64,000 nt of DNA from Pseudonocardia sediminis (GTDB taxonomy: Bacteria; Actinomycetota; Actinomycetes; Mycobacteriales; Pseudonocardiaceae), in NCBI RefSeq assembly GCF_004217185.1, contig NZ_SHKL01000001.1, forward strand, positions 3,346,001 through 3,410,000, given 5' to 3'. Every line of letters starts with the position of its first letter. Position 1 is the stretch's first letter. Shown piece by piece: positions 8,600-20,025 of the stretch. Both the position numbers and the translations under genes were made by a program. The notes under the pieces were generated by a model, which was given only the letters and a program-made list of their open reading frames with translations, ran no database searches and was not told where the DNA came from.

Positions 8600-9474
8600 T
8601 GAAAACGGATCGGACACCCGACGCGACCCTCGTGTCGCACGACCCTGCCTGCGGGCACGGGCCGGATGTCGGTGTGCCGTCCTCCGGTGAGGGACGCACC
8701 CGGGCCGCGGTGGCCCGCCTGCTCATGGAGCAGGGCCCGGTGACCGCGGCGTCGGTCGCGACCGAGCTGGAGCTCTCCGGCCCGGCCGTGCGCCGGCACC
8801 TCGACGCGATGATCGCCGACGGCGAGGCGGACACCCGCCGCCCGTCGGTGACGACGCGTCCGCGGGGCCGTGGCCGTCCGGCCAAGGAGTACGTCCTCAC
8901 CGATGCGGGTCGTGTGCGGTTCGGGCACGGCTACGACGACCTCGCCTCCTCGGCGCTGAGGTTCCTGGCCGAGCAGGCCGGGACCGACGCCGTCGACGCG
9001 TTCGCACGCAAGCGGGTCAACGACCTGCTGGGTGCCGACCGCGCCGAGATCACCGCCCCGGACGCCCCCGAGGAGCGTGCCGACGCACTGGCCAGGGTCC
9101 TGTCGGCCCGTGGCTACGCTGCGCAGGCGCGACATGGGGGACGCGGGGTGCAGTTGTGCCAGCACCACTGCCCGGTGGCGCACGTCGCCGCCGAGTTCCC
9201 GGAGCTCTGCGAGGCCGAGACGAAGGCCTTCGCCGAGCTGCTGGGGACGCACGTGCAGCGGCTGGCCACCATTGCCCGCGGCGACGCCGCGTGCACCACA
9301 CACGTACCGCTCGACGATCCCGAACTCTTCGGGCGGTCACGGGAGAGAGATAGAAAGGCGCCGCTCATCTCCGGCGCCACCACGATGCAAGAAGAAGAGA
9401 GCCCCGTCGCAGACGGGTCAATCTCCCACCACGGTCCCCGAGAGGGAGGCAGTCCGAATGACCGCCACTCATGA
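8599..9474 (+). CDS. sufR: SufR, iron-sulfur-sensing repressor of the suf operon
   Basis: The 291-residue protein has an N-terminal ArsR/DeoR-like winged helix (about residues 35-110, including [22 protein letters not shown]). A C-terminal cluster-binding region contains four well-placed cysteines: CQHHC, LC a dozen residues later, and one in [10 protein letters not shown]. SufR repressors hold a [4Fe-4S] cluster there and release DNA when iron-sulfur supply falls. The GTG at 8599 is chosen because it sits on the palindrome and -10 element. About 40 residues of polar C-terminal extension follow the family's usual end. The gene overlaps sufB by 17 bases. Confidence 0.9.
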   Translation: MKTDRTPDATLVSHDPACGHGPDVGVPSSGEGRTRAAVARLLMEQGPVTAASVATELELSGPAVRRHLDAMIADGEADTRRPSVTTRPRGRGRPAKEYVLTDAGRVRFGHGYDDLASSALRFLAEQAGTDAVDAFARKRVNDLLGADRAEITAPDAPEERADALARVLSARGYAAQARHGGRGVQLCQHHCPVAHVAAEFPELCEAETKAFAELLGTHVQRLATIARGDAACTTHVPLDDPELFGRSRERDRKAPLISGATTMQEEESPVADGSISHHGPREGGSPNDRHS

Positions 9475-10894
9475 TGTGAAGCCAGAGCTCACCCAGGAAG
9501 AGACGATCGCGACGCTCGGCCGCTACGAGTTCGGCTGGTCCGACTCGGACGTCGCCGGCTCGACCGCGCGCCGCGGCCTCTCCTCCGAGGTCGTCGCGAA
9601 CATCTCCCAGCTCAAGAGCGAGCCGGAGTGGATGCTCGAGTTCCGCCAGAAGGCGCTCGACATCTTCGGTCGCAAGCCGATGCCGCGGTGGGGTTCCGAC
9701 CTGTCGGGCATCGACTTCGACAACATCAAGTACTTCGTGCGCTCCTCGGAGAAGCAGGCCGCCACCTGGGACGACCTGCCCGAGGACATCAAGAACACCT
9801 ACGACAAGCTGGGCATCCCCGAGGCCGAGAAGGCCCGCCTGGTGTCCGGTGTCGCGGCCCAGTACGAGTCCGAGGTCGTCTACCACTCGATCCGTGCGGA
9901 CCTCGAGGAGCAGGGCGTCATCTTCCTCGACACCGACACGGCGTTGAAGGAGCACCCGGAGCTGTTCAAGGAGTACTTCGGCTCGGTGATCCCGTCCGGG
10001 GACAACAAGTTCTCCGCGCTGAACTCCGCGGTGTGGTCCGGCGGCTCGTTCATCTACGTGCCGAAGGGCGTGCACGTGGACATCCCGCTGCAGGCCTACT
10101 TCCGGATCAACACCGAGAACATGGGCCAGTTCGAGCGGACGCTGATCATCGTCGACGAGGGTGCCTACGTGCACTACGTCGAGGGCTGCACGGCGCCGAT
10201 CTACAAGTCGGACTCGCTGCACTCGGCCGTCGTCGAGATCGTTGTGAAGAAGGGCGGCCGCTGCCGCTACACGACCATCCAGAACTGGTCGAACAACGTC
10301 TACAACCTGGTCACCAAGCGCGCCAAGGCCGAGGAGGGCGCGACCATGGAGTGGGTCGACGGCAACCTCGGCTCCAAGGTGACCATGAAGTACCCGGCCG
10401 TCTGGCTGATGGGCGAGCACGCCAAGGGCGAGGTCCTCTCGATCGCGTTCGCGGGCGAGGGCCAGCACCAGGACGCCGGCGCGAAGATGGTCCACATGGC
10501 GCCGAACACGTCGTCGACGATCATCTCGAAGTCGGTGGCCCGGGGCGGTGGGCGTACGTCCTACCGCGGCCTGGTCCAGGTCAACGCGCGGGCGAAGAAC
10601 TCGCGTTCGACGGTGAAGTGCGACGCGCTGCTGGTCGACACGATCAGCCGCAGCGACACCTACCCGTACGTGGACGTGCGCACCGACGACGTGTCGATGG
10701 GTCACGAGGCCACGGTGTCCAAGGTCAGCGAGGACCAGCTCTTCTACCTGATGAGCCGCGGTCTGACCGAGGACGAGGCCATGGCGATGGTCGTGCGCGG
10801 GTTCGTCGAGCCCATCGCACGTGAGCTGCCCATGGAGTACGCGCTGGAACTGAACCGGCTCATCGAGCTGCAGATGGAGGGCTCTGTCGGATGA
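9458..10894 (+). CDS. sufB: SufB, scaffold subunit of the SufBCD complex
   Basis: The protein has 478 residues, the normal length for SufB. It is part of the SufBC2D scaffold on which iron-sulfur clusters are assembled in the cytoplasm. The start is supported by GGGAGG 8 bases upstream. The beta-helix core contains [17 protein letters not shown] and the C-terminal helical region contains [19 protein letters not shown]. No intein is present, in contrast to the M. tuberculosis SufB, which carries one (established knowledge). It overlaps sufD by ATGA. Confidence 0.96.
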   Translation: MTATHDVKPELTQEETIATLGRYEFGWSDSDVAGSTARRGLSSEVVANISQLKSEPEWMLEFRQKALDIFGRKPMPRWGSDLSGIDFDNIKYFVRSSEKQAATWDDLPEDIKNTYDKLGIPEAEKARLVSGVAAQYESEVVYHSIRADLEEQGVIFLDTDTALKEHPELFKEYFGSVIPSGDNKFSALNSAVWSGGSFIYVPKGVHVDIPLQAYFRINTENMGQFERTLIIVDEGAYVHYVEGCTAPIYKSDSLHSAVVEIVVKKGGRCRYTTIQNWSNNVYNLVTKRAKAEEGATMEWVDGNLGSKVTMKYPAVWLMGEHAKGEVLSIAFAGEGQHQDAGAKMVHMAPNTSSTIISKSVARGGGRTSYRGLVQVNARAKNSRSTVKCDALLVDTISRSDTYPYVDVRTDDVSMGHEATVSKVSEDQLFYLMSRGLTEDEAMAMVVRGFVEPIARELPMEYALELNRLIELQMEGSVG

Positions 10895-12078
10895 CCACCG
10901 AAGTTTCTGGTCTGGCACCCGAGCTGAAGAGTGCGAAAGAGGGCCAGGGTGAGGTCCCGATCGCCTCGGCCGGCGAGCGGTTCCAGTCGTTCGACGTGAA
11001 CGCGTTCGAGGTTCCCGGCGGCCGCGAGGAGAACTGGCGCTTCACCCCGATGCGTCGTCTCCGCGGCCTGCACGACGGCACGGCCCCGTTCGACGGCACC
11101 GCCGCCATCTCGGTTCCCGAGGTGGCGGGGGTGACCGTCGAGACGGTCGGCCGCGACGACAAGCGGCTCGGTGAGGCCGGAGTGCCCGCCGACCGCGTCG
11201 CCGCGGCCGCCTGGTCGGCCTTCCGCGAGGCGACCGTGGTGACGCTCGACGGCAACCCGGACCCGGTGACGGTCACCGTCGAGGGCCCCGGGGCCGGCGT
11301 CACCGCCGTGTCGCACCTGCACATCCGCACCACCCCGAACACCGAGGCCACCGTCGTGGTGGTCCGGCAGGGGAGCGGCGCGCTGGCCGACAACCTGGAG
11401 GTCGTGCTGGCCGACGCCTCGAAGCTGACGCTGGTCGTCACCGAGGAGTGGGCCGACGACGCCGTGCACGTGGGCGCCGAGCACCTGTCGATCGGTAAGG
11501 ACGCGACGCTGCGCGGCACCGCGGTGCAGCTCGGCGGCGACCTGGTGCGGGTCAGCTCGACCATTCGGTACGCGGCTCCCGGCGGCGACGCCGAGCTGCT
11601 CGGCCTCGGTTTCGCCGACGGGGGGCAGCACCTGGAGCAGCGCCTGCTGGTCGACCACGCGCAGCCGAACTGCACGTCGAACGTGTTCTACAAGAACGCG
11701 CTGCAGACCAACGACGCGAACGACCCCGCGCACACGGTCTGGATCGGCGACGTGCTGATCCGGGCGGCGGCGGAGCAGACGCGGACGTTCGAGTTCAACC
11801 GGAACCTGGTGCTCACCGAGCACGCCCGTGCCGACTCGGTCCCGAACCTGGAGATCGAGACCGGCGAGATCGCCGGCGCCGGGCACGCCAGCACCACCGG
11901 TCGCTTCGACGACGAGCAGCTGTTCTACCTGCAGAGCCGGGGCATCCCGGAGAAGGACGCCCGCCGGCTGGTCGTGCGCGCGTTCTTCCACGAGATCCTG
12001 CACAAGATCCAGTTGCCCGAGCTGCGCGAGCGCCTGGAAGAGGCCGTCGAGGCCGAGCTCGCCGTCACCGGCGTCTGA
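10891..12078 (+). CDS. sufD: SufD, scaffold subunit of the SufBCD complex
   Basis: The 395-residue SufB/SufD-family protein has a variable N-terminal helical part containing [16 protein letters not shown] beta-helix core contains [17 protein letters not shown] and [10 protein letters not shown]. The C-terminal motif [21 protein letters not shown] parallels the one in SufB. It heterodimerises with SufB and has a role in iron acquisition in the complex. The ATG overlaps the sufB stop by 4 bases, and 52 bases separate it from sufC. Confidence 0.95.
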   Translation: MTTEVSGLAPELKSAKEGQGEVPIASAGERFQSFDVNAFEVPGGREENWRFTPMRRLRGLHDGTAPFDGTAAISVPEVAGVTVETVGRDDKRLGEAGVPADRVAAAAWSAFREATVVTLDGNPDPVTVTVEGPGAGVTAVSHLHIRTTPNTEATVVVVRQGSGALADNLEVVLADASKLTLVVTEEWADDAVHVGAEHLSIGKDATLRGTAVQLGGDLVRVSSTIRYAAPGGDAELLGLGFADGGQHLEQRLLVDHAQPNCTSNVFYKNALQTNDANDPAHTVWIGDVLIRAAAEQTRTFEFNRNLVLTEHARADSVPNLEIETGEIAGAGHASTTGRFDDEQLFYLQSRGIPEKDARRLVVRAFFHEILHKIQLPELRERLEEAVEAELAVTGV

Positions 12079-12130
12079 GTTCCCCCGGGCCTCCCACCAC
12101 ACTTTCGACGAACGACGGAGCGACGAGTAC

Positions 12131-14232
<2,102 letters not shown>

Positions 14233-14721
14233 ATGCAACTGCAGCAGATGTACCAGGAGATCATCCTGGACCACTACCGGTCGCCGCACGGCTCCGGCCT
14301 GCGTGAGCCCTACGACGCCGAGACGCACCACGTGAACCCCACGTGCGGCGACGAGGTGACGTTGCGGGTCAAGCTGGACGAGACCCACAGCATCGTCAGC
14401 GACGTCTCGTACGACACCCTCGGCTGCTCGATCAGCCAGGCGTCGGTGTCGGTGCTCAACGACCTGGTCGTCGGGCGCAGCGTCGCCGACTCGATGCGGA
14501 TCCTGGACGCGTTCCAGGAGATGGCGCAGAGTCGCGGGAAGGTCGAGCCGGACGAGGACGTGCTCGGCGACGGCGTCGCCTTCGCGGGCGTCGCGAAGTA
14601 CCCGGCCCGGGTGAAGTGCGCTCTACTGGGCTGGATGGCGTTCAAGGACGCGGTGAGCCGTACGCCCGCCGAGATCGTGCCGAGCGCGCAGAAGCAGGAC
14701 CAGAAGGGGACTTCCGGATGA
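14233..14721 (+). CDS. sufU: SufU, zinc-dependent sulfurtransferase
   Basis: The 162-residue SufU/IscU-fold protein has its ATG immediately after the sufS TAG. Three conserved cysteines are in NPTCGDEV, TLGCSISQASVS and RVKCALLGW. With the Asp of CGDE they form the zinc site that accepts sulfur from SufS in Gram-positive bacteria. The spacer between the second and third cysteine is longer than in IscU, as expected for SufU. It overlaps sufT by 4 bases. Confidence 0.94.
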   Translation: MQLQQMYQEIILDHYRSPHGSGLREPYDAETHHVNPTCGDEVTLRVKLDETHSIVSDVSYDTLGCSISQASVSVLNDLVVGRSVADSMRILDAFQEMAQSRGKVEPDEDVLGDGVAFAGVAKYPARVKCALLGWMAFKDAVSRTPAEIVPSAQKQDQKGTSG

Positions 14722-15128
14722 GCGAGACCACGCAGGACACGCCGGCCGTCACGGCCGAGGACGAGGTGGTGCGCGGCGCCGCCGGGATGCCCGAGCCGCC
14801 CGCCGCGGCCGAGGGCGGCCCGTCGCAGGACGAGCTGGAGGAGGCGATGAAGGACGTCGTCGACCCCGAGCTCGGGATCAACGTCGTCGACCTCGGTCTC
14901 GTCTACGGGCTGGGCGTCGAGGGGAAGACCGCGGTCATCGACATGACGCTGACGTCGGCGGCCTGCCCGCTGACCGACGTGATCGAGGAGCAGACCCGCT
15001 CCGCGCTCACCGCCGACGGCATGGTCGAGGACATCCGGATCAACTGGGTCTGGATGCCGCCGTGGGGCCCGGAGAAGATCACCGAGGACGGCCGCGAGCA
15101 GCTGCGCGCCCTCGGCTTCCGCGTCTGA
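14718..15128 (+). CDS. sufT: SufT, DUF59/MIP18-family iron-sulfur maturation factor
   Basis: The 136-residue protein has an acidic, Ala/Pro-rich N-terminal 35 residues followed by a DUF59 domain with DVVDPELGINVVDLGLVY and the conserved TSAACPLTD cysteine motif. SufT proteins help deliver clusters to target proteins. It is the last gene of the suf operon, started by ATGA overlap with sufU, and is followed at once by a strong hairpin. Confidence 0.92.
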   Translation: MSETTQDTPAVTAEDEVVRGAAGMPEPPAAAEGGPSQDELEEAMKDVVDPELGINVVDLGLVYGLGVEGKTAVIDMTLTSAACPLTDVIEEQTRSALTADGMVEDIRINWVWMPPWGPEKITEDGREQLRALGFRV

Positions 15129-15148
15129 CGCAGGCCACTCCGCACGAC

Positions 15149-15184
15149 ACGAGCCGGATCCCCGACACCGGGGACCCGGCTCGT
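15149..15184. terminator. Bidirectional terminator between sufT and NAT
   Basis: CGAGCCGGATCCCCG and CGGGGACCCGGCTCG form a 15-16 bp stem with one mismatch and a four-base ACAC loop. It lies between two convergent genes. Confidence 0.75.
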
Positions 15185-15201
15185 CGTGTGTGCGGGCCCG
15201 G

Positions 15202-16026
15202 TCAGGCGAAGTGCGCCTCCCCGATCCGGGCCTCGAGCCCGGTCACCCCGGAGGTGTCGACGCCGAAGACCGTCTCCAGGGTCTCCAGAACCCGCGACGG
15301 GGTGTCCAGCTCGCTCGGCTCGGCGCGCCCGTCCGGGTGGCGGACGGTGAACCGGCGCCCGTCGAGGGTCCATCGGCGGCCGTGGGCCGAGCGGGCCGCG
15401 GTCAGGCCGTTGCGGAAGCCCGAGTCCGGGTGGTGGGCGGTGAAGAACGAGCCCATCACGAAGTCGACGTCCGGGACCGGGACGAGGTCGAACACGTACT
15501 GGGTGCGCCAGTCGCCCGAGCCGCGGCGTTGCAGCCACCAGACGCCGTCGTCGTCGCGGCGGTAGCGGTAGGTCCCGTGCACCGTCGGCTGCTCGACGTC
15601 GGCGGCCAGCCGCAGTGGGGCGAACGGGACGGTGCCGCCGAACCCGACGTCGGCCGTCCAGGGTTCGCCGTCGATGTCGACCAGGGTCAGCCGGTGCGAG
15701 CGGTGGGTGGACGGCGCGTCGTCGTCGAGGCCGAGCCGGACCCGCCCGACCAGCGGGGTGACCCGGTAGCCGAGGTCGTCGAGCACGTCGTGCAGCAGGC
15801 GGTTGTGCTCGAAGCACCATCCGCCGCGCCGGCCGTGCACGAGCTTGCGCTCGATCCCGTCGCGGGTGGTCGGCGGTTCGGTCCCGGTGAACGGGTCCAG
15901 GTTCTCGAAGGCGATCGCCGTGATGTGCGCCTGCACGATCCCGGTCAGGGTGTCGGCGTCGGGCTGCCCCGGCGTGACACCGATCCGCTCCAGGTAGGGG
16001 GCGAGGTCGGTCCGTACGGAGGTCAT
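15202..16026 (-). CDS. Arylamine N-acetyltransferase
   Basis: The 274-residue cytosolic protein of the NAT family transfers acetyl from acetyl-CoA to arylamines or hydrazines. The catalytic triad is visible: Cys71 in RRGGWCFEHN, His111 in STHRSHRL and Asp126 in TADVGFGG. The N-terminal helical domain with AFENLDPF is standard and the length is normal for bacterial NATs. It is the last gene of a minus-strand run (usp, cyclase, nat) with a 67-base gap before it, so co-transcription with the cyclase is possible but not shown. Confidence 0.93.
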   Translation of the reverse strand: MTSVRTDLAPYLERIGVTPGQPDADTLTGIVQAHITAIAFENLDPFTGTEPPTTRDGIERKLVHGRRGGWCFEHNRLLHDVLDDLGYRVTPLVGRVRLGLDDDAPSTHRSHRLTLVDIDGEPWTADVGFGGTVPFAPLRLAADVEQPTVHGTYRYRRDDDGVWWLQRRGSGDWRTQYVFDLVPVPDVDFVMGSFFTAHHPDSGFRNGLTAARSAHGRRWTLDGRRFTVRHPDGRAEPSELDTPSRVLETLETVFGVDTSGVTGLEARIGEAHFA

Positions 16027-16093
16027 ACCGGCAGCCTGGCCCCTGGAGCGGGGTTGAGGTCAAGCACGTTCCCGGGGTGGTCCTGCGGGGCCC

Positions 16094-17197
16094 TCAGCCC
16101 TCTCGTGCGGCCCGCAGCGCCCACGCCTTGAGGTGGGCGTAGCCGCGGGTGTTCTGCGACGGCAGGCGTCGCAGCTCGTAGCGCGGGTCGTCGGAGAGCA
16201 CGTCGGCGACCTCCCGGTCGACGAGGACGGTGTCCGGCCGCGCCTGTGACGTCAGGCGCGCGGCGAGGTTGACGACCTCGCCGTAGACGTCGCCATAGCG
16301 GGTCAGCACCATGCCGTGGGCGAGACCGATCCGCAGCTGCGGCAGCGACGGCTCGGAGCGCACCCGGTCGCGCAGGCCGAGTGCGATCGCGGCGGCGTCG
16401 GCGGGGTGCTCGGTGACGAACAGGACCTCGTCGCCGACGGTCTTGATGATCCGCCCGCGGCCGTTCGCGATCACCTCGGTGGTGACGACGGCGAAGCGCT
16501 CGATCATCTCCCCGAGCTCGTCCATCGAACGGCGCCGGGTGGTGCGGGTGAACCCGACCATGTCGGCGAACCCGACCGAGAGCGGCCAGGTGTCGGCCGC
16601 GATCGTGTCCGGATCGGACTGCTGGACGCCGGCGATGAAGCGCGAGGCGGTCGCGGCGAGGTGGCGGCGCCACACGTAGGACTGCATCTGCTCGAGCTCG
16701 GGCAGGACCTCGGCGGCCAGGCGGGCGGCACCGCGCGGGTGCAGCTCGTCGACGTGCGCGGCCACGATCTGCGCCAGCATCCCGACCTGCCACTCGGCCA
16801 GGCGCGACATCGACTGCGCCACCGCGCGGGCGACGGCCTCGCGGACCCCGGCGTCGGGCAGCCACTGGCTGCTCATCGCCGCGACGGTCTTCGCGGCCTC
16901 GACGTCGAGCCGGGTGTAGACGCGCTCGTCGGGCCCGGAGTCGGGGAAGCCGAGCGAGCGCCAGAGGCGGTGCGCCTCCTCGGGGTCGAGCTCCGCGGCG
17001 GCGATCACCTCGTCGCGGGTGAACTCCCGGGGCGCGCCGAGGATGTACTCGTCGAGGACCGACTCGTCGAGGTCGCTCCAGTTGACCGACGCCAGGTCGA
17101 TCCCGGCGCCGGCCTCGGGCGGGACGTCACCGGGCAAGGGTTCGCGCGGTCCCGGTGCGTCACCGGGACCGTCGCGGTCCTCGCCCCGTCCGGCCAC
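16094..17197 (-). CDS. Class III adenylate cyclase, Rv1264-like with N-terminal regulatory domain
   Basis: The protein has 367 residues. A helical N-terminal regulatory region (about residues 30-195) precedes a class III cyclase homology domain (200-360). Metal-binding Asp212 is in FADMVGFT and Asp256 in KTVGDEVLF. Lys252 and Asp303 occupy the purine-specifying positions for ATP. Asn310 and Arg314 in VVNLAARL match the transition-state pair. The full active-site set predicts an active homodimeric adenylate cyclase. The architecture matches mycobacterial Rv1264, whose N-terminal domain is autoinhibitory and pH-responsive (established for that protein, inferred here). It starts 3 bases after the universal stress protein stop. 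Confidence 0.9.
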   Translation of the reverse strand: MAGRGEDRDGPGDAPGPREPLPGDVPPEAGAGIDLASVNWSDLDESVLDEYILGAPREFTRDEVIAAAELDPEEAHRLWRSLGFPDSGPDERVYTRLDVEAAKTVAAMSSQWLPDAGVREAVARAVAQSMSRLAEWQVGMLAQIVAAHVDELHPRGAARLAAEVLPELEQMQSYVWRRHLAATASRFIAGVQQSDPDTIAADTWPLSVGFADMVGFTRTTRRRSMDELGEMIERFAVVTTEVIANGRGRIIKTVGDEVLFVTEHPADAAAIALGLRDRVRSEPSLPQLRIGLAHGMVLTRYGDVYGEVVNLAARLTSQARPDTVLVDREVADVLSDDPRYELRRLPSQNTRGYAHLKAWALRAAREG

Positions 17198-17200
17198 CGC

Positions 17201-17650
17201 TCAGCTGGTGTGCACGACGAGCACGTCGACGCCGGCGCGCCGGGTCGCGTCCGCGGGCACGGAGCCGAGCAGGCGCCCGGACAGGGTGTTGAGGCCCTTG
17301 TTGCCGACGACGAGCAGGTCGGCGTTGTGGTCCTTGACGGCCTTGCGCAGCACGTCCATCGGGGCGCCGTCCTCGGCGTGCGTGCTGACCTTGCGCGCAC
17401 CGGCCTTGGTCGCCCGGTCCGAGGCCTCGCGCAGCGCCTCCTCGGCCGGGGTCCAGCCGACGACGAGGTAGGACTCCTCCTTGAGGGCGTCCTGCGCCGC
17501 GGACGTGTCCTCGCGGCTGGTCGGGGTGTAGGCCGAGACGATCACGAGCTGGGCGTCGCTGTCGGCGGCGACGCCGGCCGCGCGGTCGACGGCGGCGTAC
17601 GAGGTCGCGGAGCCGTCGGTACCGACGACGACGGTGCGGTAAGCGGGCAT
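17201..17650 (-). CDS. Universal stress protein (UspA family)
   Basis: The single-domain UspA protein of 149 residues opens with TVVVGTDGS. It contains the ATP-binding pattern G-x2-G-x9-G-S in GNKGLNTLSGRLLGS, so it belongs to the nucleotide-binding branch. GGAGG lies upstream of the ATG. The adenylate cyclase gene follows after 3 bases, which makes a two-gene operon. Some mycobacterial Usps bind cAMP, so a functional link is attractive but is inference. A perfect 12-bp palindrome lies in its upstream region. Confidence 0.93.
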   Translation of the reverse strand: MPAYRTVVVGTDGSATSYAAVDRAAGVAADSDAQLVIVSAYTPTSREDTSAAQDALKEESYLVVGWTPAEEALREASDRATKAGARKVSTHAEDGAPMDVLRKAVKDHNADLLVVGNKGLNTLSGRLLGSVPADATRRAGVDVLVVHTS

Positions 17651-17723
17651 GGGGAGCCTCCGTGTGGGGAGCACGAGCCCGGGCGCGGGGCCGGGGCGCT
17701 CTGCGCTGAGTGCCCAGAAGTTA

Positions 17724-17735
17724 CTACGGGTAGTT
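17724..17735. promoter_or_regulatory. Palindrome ACTACGGGTAGT upstream of usp
   Basis: ACTAC-GG-GTAGT is a perfect inverted repeat about 75 bases before the usp ATG, in the only AT-richer part of the 17651-17763 spacer. It could be an operator. No regulator can be named. Confidence 0.35.
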
Positions 17736-17763
17736 CGGGCGCACTCCACCGACACCACCGAAA

Positions 17764-19005
17764 TCACTCGTCCAGGGTGACCAGTCGGCTGGGCCGGACA
17801 GCGGAACGAAGCATGCGCAGTCGGACGGGGGCGGTCGCGGTCAGCGACAGCGCGCCCATCGCCCGCACGGTCCCGGCGAGGTCGTCGCGCCCGGAGAGGA
17901 AGGCGGCGCGGTCGCGTTGCGGGAGACGGAAGAACGCGTCGAAGAACGCCGGGACGAGGCCGGGGGGAAGGTCGAGCACCGTGCGCAGGCCGAGGTGACG
18001 CAGGCGGTGCACGGTCCGGGCCGGAGCGGGCCAGAGCACCGCGGCCGCCGCGGTCGTCGCGGCGGTGGGGGAGCCGGGCAGGTGGGCGGCCAGGGCGTCG
18101 GCGACGGCCGGGGCGAGCGTCAGCGCGGTCGCGACGCTGAACCCGCTGGCCGGGTGCACCAGCGGCGTAGCGGCGCCGAACGCGACCGGGTGCGCGGGGG
18201 CACGCGGCTCGTCGACCGGGAAACGGACCTTCTCGACGGGCGCGCCGTCGGGGACCCGCACGCCGTGCCGGAGCAGCCGGGTGTGCAGACGACCGCGCAG
18301 CTCGGACAGGGGCAGCCCCGGGCGCCGGGCCAGGGAGGTCTCCTCCAGCAGCACCGTCCCGTCGCCGTAGGGGACGGCGTAGAGGAACGTCGGCCAGCCG
18401 GTGTGCCCGTGGTGGGCGCGCCAGTCCATGAACACCGCCTCGCCCGGGCCCACCAGCGGTGCCGCCACCGCCTCCGGGACGACGACGCCGTACGCGGTCT
18501 GCTCGACCGCCGGCCCCGGCCGGGACGGACGCAGCGTGCTCGGTGCACCGGTGGCGTCGACGACCACGCCCGCGGTCAGAACCCGCCCGTCGGCGAGGGT
18601 GACGGTGTGGGCCGGCTGCGCATCGACCTCGTGCACGCGTCCGGCGAGGACCCGGACCTCGCCCAGTCCGGCGTCGAGGTGCGCCCGCAGGCCGGCGGTG
18701 TCGAGCACCAGGTAGGTGCCCTCCACCGTGTGCTCGCCGGTCCCGAACATGCGGGCGCGCGACCGGGAGCCGATCGCGGAGTCCGGCACGCCCGGCGGCA
18801 GGTCGGCGGCCCACGCGCCGTAGGTGTTGCGCCACGGCCGATCCGGGGCCGGGTCGACCAGCGTGGTGCGCAGCCCGCGTGCCGCACACTCTCCGGCGAG
18901 CGCCCGCCCCGCGGGGCCGCCCCCGAGCACGACGACGTCGGCGGACCCCGACGCCGGGCCGGCCGGTCCGCCGCGGTCCGGTTCCGCACGCGAGATGCGC
19001 GTCAT
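17764..19005 (-). CDS. Lycopene cyclase (CrtY/CrtL type flavoprotein)
   Basis: The 413-residue protein has an N-terminal dinucleotide-binding motif VVVLGGGPAGRALAG followed by the acidic VDP. The lycopene-cyclase family pattern RNTYGAWAADLP, the VVVDATGAPS motif and HPASGFSVATAL are present. The enzyme cyclises the ends of lycopene to beta-rings at the membrane. No other carotenoid gene is in the window, so it is an orphan here. The ATG at 19005 is chosen because the flavin domain starts soon after; a GTG at 19053 would add 16 residues. Neither has a clear ribosome-binding site. Confidence 0.85.
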   Translation of the reverse strand: MTRISRAEPDRGGPAGPASGSADVVVLGGGPAGRALAGECAARGLRTTLVDPAPDRPWRNTYGAWAADLPPGVPDSAIGSRSRARMFGTGEHTVEGTYLVLDTAGLRAHLDAGLGEVRVLAGRVHEVDAQPAHTVTLADGRVLTAGVVVDATGAPSTLRPSRPGPAVEQTAYGVVVPEAVAAPLVGPGEAVFMDWRAHHGHTGWPTFLYAVPYGDGTVLLEETSLARRPGLPLSELRGRLHTRLLRHGVRVPDGAPVEKVRFPVDEPRAPAHPVAFGAATPLVHPASGFSVATALTLAPAVADALAAHLPGSPTAATTAAAAVLWPAPARTVHRLRHLGLRTVLDLPPGLVPAFFDAFFRLPQRDRAAFLSGRDDLAGTVRAMGALSLTATAPVRLRMLRSAVRPSRLVTLDE

Positions 19006-19092
19006 CGCTGCCCGATCCGCGCCGCAGCGCCATGGAGCGCCTCTCGCATGCACGGGAGACCCCGGGCACCGGTGAGGTCCGGGGAGGGGCCC

Positions 19093-19160
19093 GGTGATCG
19101 GCGGAGGGGTCCCGGTACGGGCCGTCGACGGCCTCGATCGGTACCGGACCGCCGATCACC
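19093..19160. terminator. Long nested hairpin downstream of the SDR gene
   Basis: GGTGATCGGCGG (19093-19104) is perfectly complementary to CCGCCGATCACC (19149-19160), and inner GGTAC-containing segments also pair. The loop contains a second perfect palindrome, GGCCGTCGACGGCC (19120-19133). It sits just after the SDR stop on the minus strand, so transcription termination is the simplest role. Confidence 0.6.
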
Positions 19161-19174
19161 GCCCTCCGGCACGG

Positions 19175-19972
19175 TCATCCGTGACGGCCGGCGGCGAGCG
19201 AGCCGCCGTCGATCCGGATCGTGTCCCCGGTGATCCAGCTCGCCGCGTCGGAGACCAGGAACCCGACGGCCGCGGCGACGTCGGCCGGCACGCCGAGGCG
19301 TCGCATCGGGTAGCCGTTCGCGACGCCCTGCTCGTCGTGGGCGTAGAGCGCCTCGGCGAAGCGGGTCTTGACCACCGCCGGGGCCACCGCGTTGACCCGG
19401 ATCCTCGGGCCGAGCTGCCCGGCCAGCTCCTCGGTGAGCCGGATCAGCGCCGCCTTGGACGCGCCGTAGGCCCCGATGACGCCGGTGGAGCGGATCCCGC
19501 CGACCGAGGCGACGTTCACGACCGACCCGCCGGCCGAGCCCATCCCGGCCCGGTACGCCTCCTGCACGAACCCCAGGGCGGCGACCACGTTCACGTCGAA
19601 GATCTTGCGGACGGCGTCGAGGTCGGCGTCGACGAGCGGCCCGTACTGCGGGTTGATCCCGGCGTTGTTGACCAGGATCGCGATGTTCCCGAACCGCTCG
19701 ACGGTCGCCCGCACGGCCTCGGTGCGGTGCGCGGCGTCCCCGGCGTTGCCCGCCACGCCGAGCACCCGCTCCGGCGCCCCGGCCTCCTCGCCGAGCGCGG
19801 CGACCGCGGCATCGAGCTCGGGGACCTTGCGGCCGGTGATCGTGACGGACGCGCCGCGCGCGAGCAGCTCGGCAGCGATGCCGTACCCGATGCCGCGGCT
19901 GGCGCCGGTGACGAGAGCGGCCCGGCCCACGAGGTCGGCCGGCGGGGGGACGGGGGCGGTGACGTCGGTCAT
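19175..19972 (-). CDS. Short-chain dehydrogenase/reductase (FabG-like SDR)
   Basis: The 265-residue classical SDR has the cofactor motif TGASRGIGYG (about residues 23-32), NNAG, a catalytic Ser in VNVASVGG, and Tyr/Lys in YGASKAAL. The GRK after the second strand of the Rossmann fold suggests NADP(H). The substrate is unknown; the sequence is close to 3-oxoacyl reductase-type enzymes of unassigned specificity. TAGGGT lies 7 bases before the ATG, indicating a leaderless mRNA. Divergent transcription with the ABC-F leader starts only about 50 bp away. Confidence 0.88.
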   Translation of the reverse strand: MTDVTAPVPPPADLVGRAALVTGASRGIGYGIAAELLARGASVTITGRKVPELDAAVAALGEEAGAPERVLGVAGNAGDAAHRTEAVRATVERFGNIAILVNNAGINPQYGPLVDADLDAVRKIFDVNVVAALGFVQEAYRAGMGSAGGSVVNVASVGGIRSTGVIGAYGASKAALIRLTEELAGQLGPRIRVNAVAPAVVKTRFAEALYAHDEQGVANGYPMRRLGVPADVAAAVGFLVSDAASWITGDTIRIDGGSLAAGRHG

Positions 19973-19979
19973 GACCGGG

Positions 19980-19985
19980 ACCCTA
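19980..19985 (-). promoter_or_regulatory. -10 hexamer TAGGGT for the SDR gene
   Basis: The minus-strand hexamer is 7 bases from the SDR ATG. The plus-strand -10 box of the ABC-F leader is only 28 bases away, so the two promoters share one short divergent region. Confidence 0.45.
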
Positions 19986-20012
19986 CGTTCGGAATACGGT
20001 CGACCCGGCCGG

Positions 20013-20018
20013 TAGCCT
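20013..20018 (+). promoter_or_regulatory. -10 hexamer TAGCCT for the ABC-F leader
   Basis: TAGCCT is followed after exactly 7 bases by a GTG that opens a five-codon ORF. An overlapping TGATAT (20018-20023) is an alternative -10. Confidence 0.45.
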
Positions 20019-20025
20019 GATATGC

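Noticed and set aside
5920..9303. A very long open frame on the minus strand spanning the ABC ATPase, mptB, sufR and the start of sufB
   Set aside because: Only the 5920-6870 part matches a protein family. The rest is a GC-driven antisense frame over well-supported genes.
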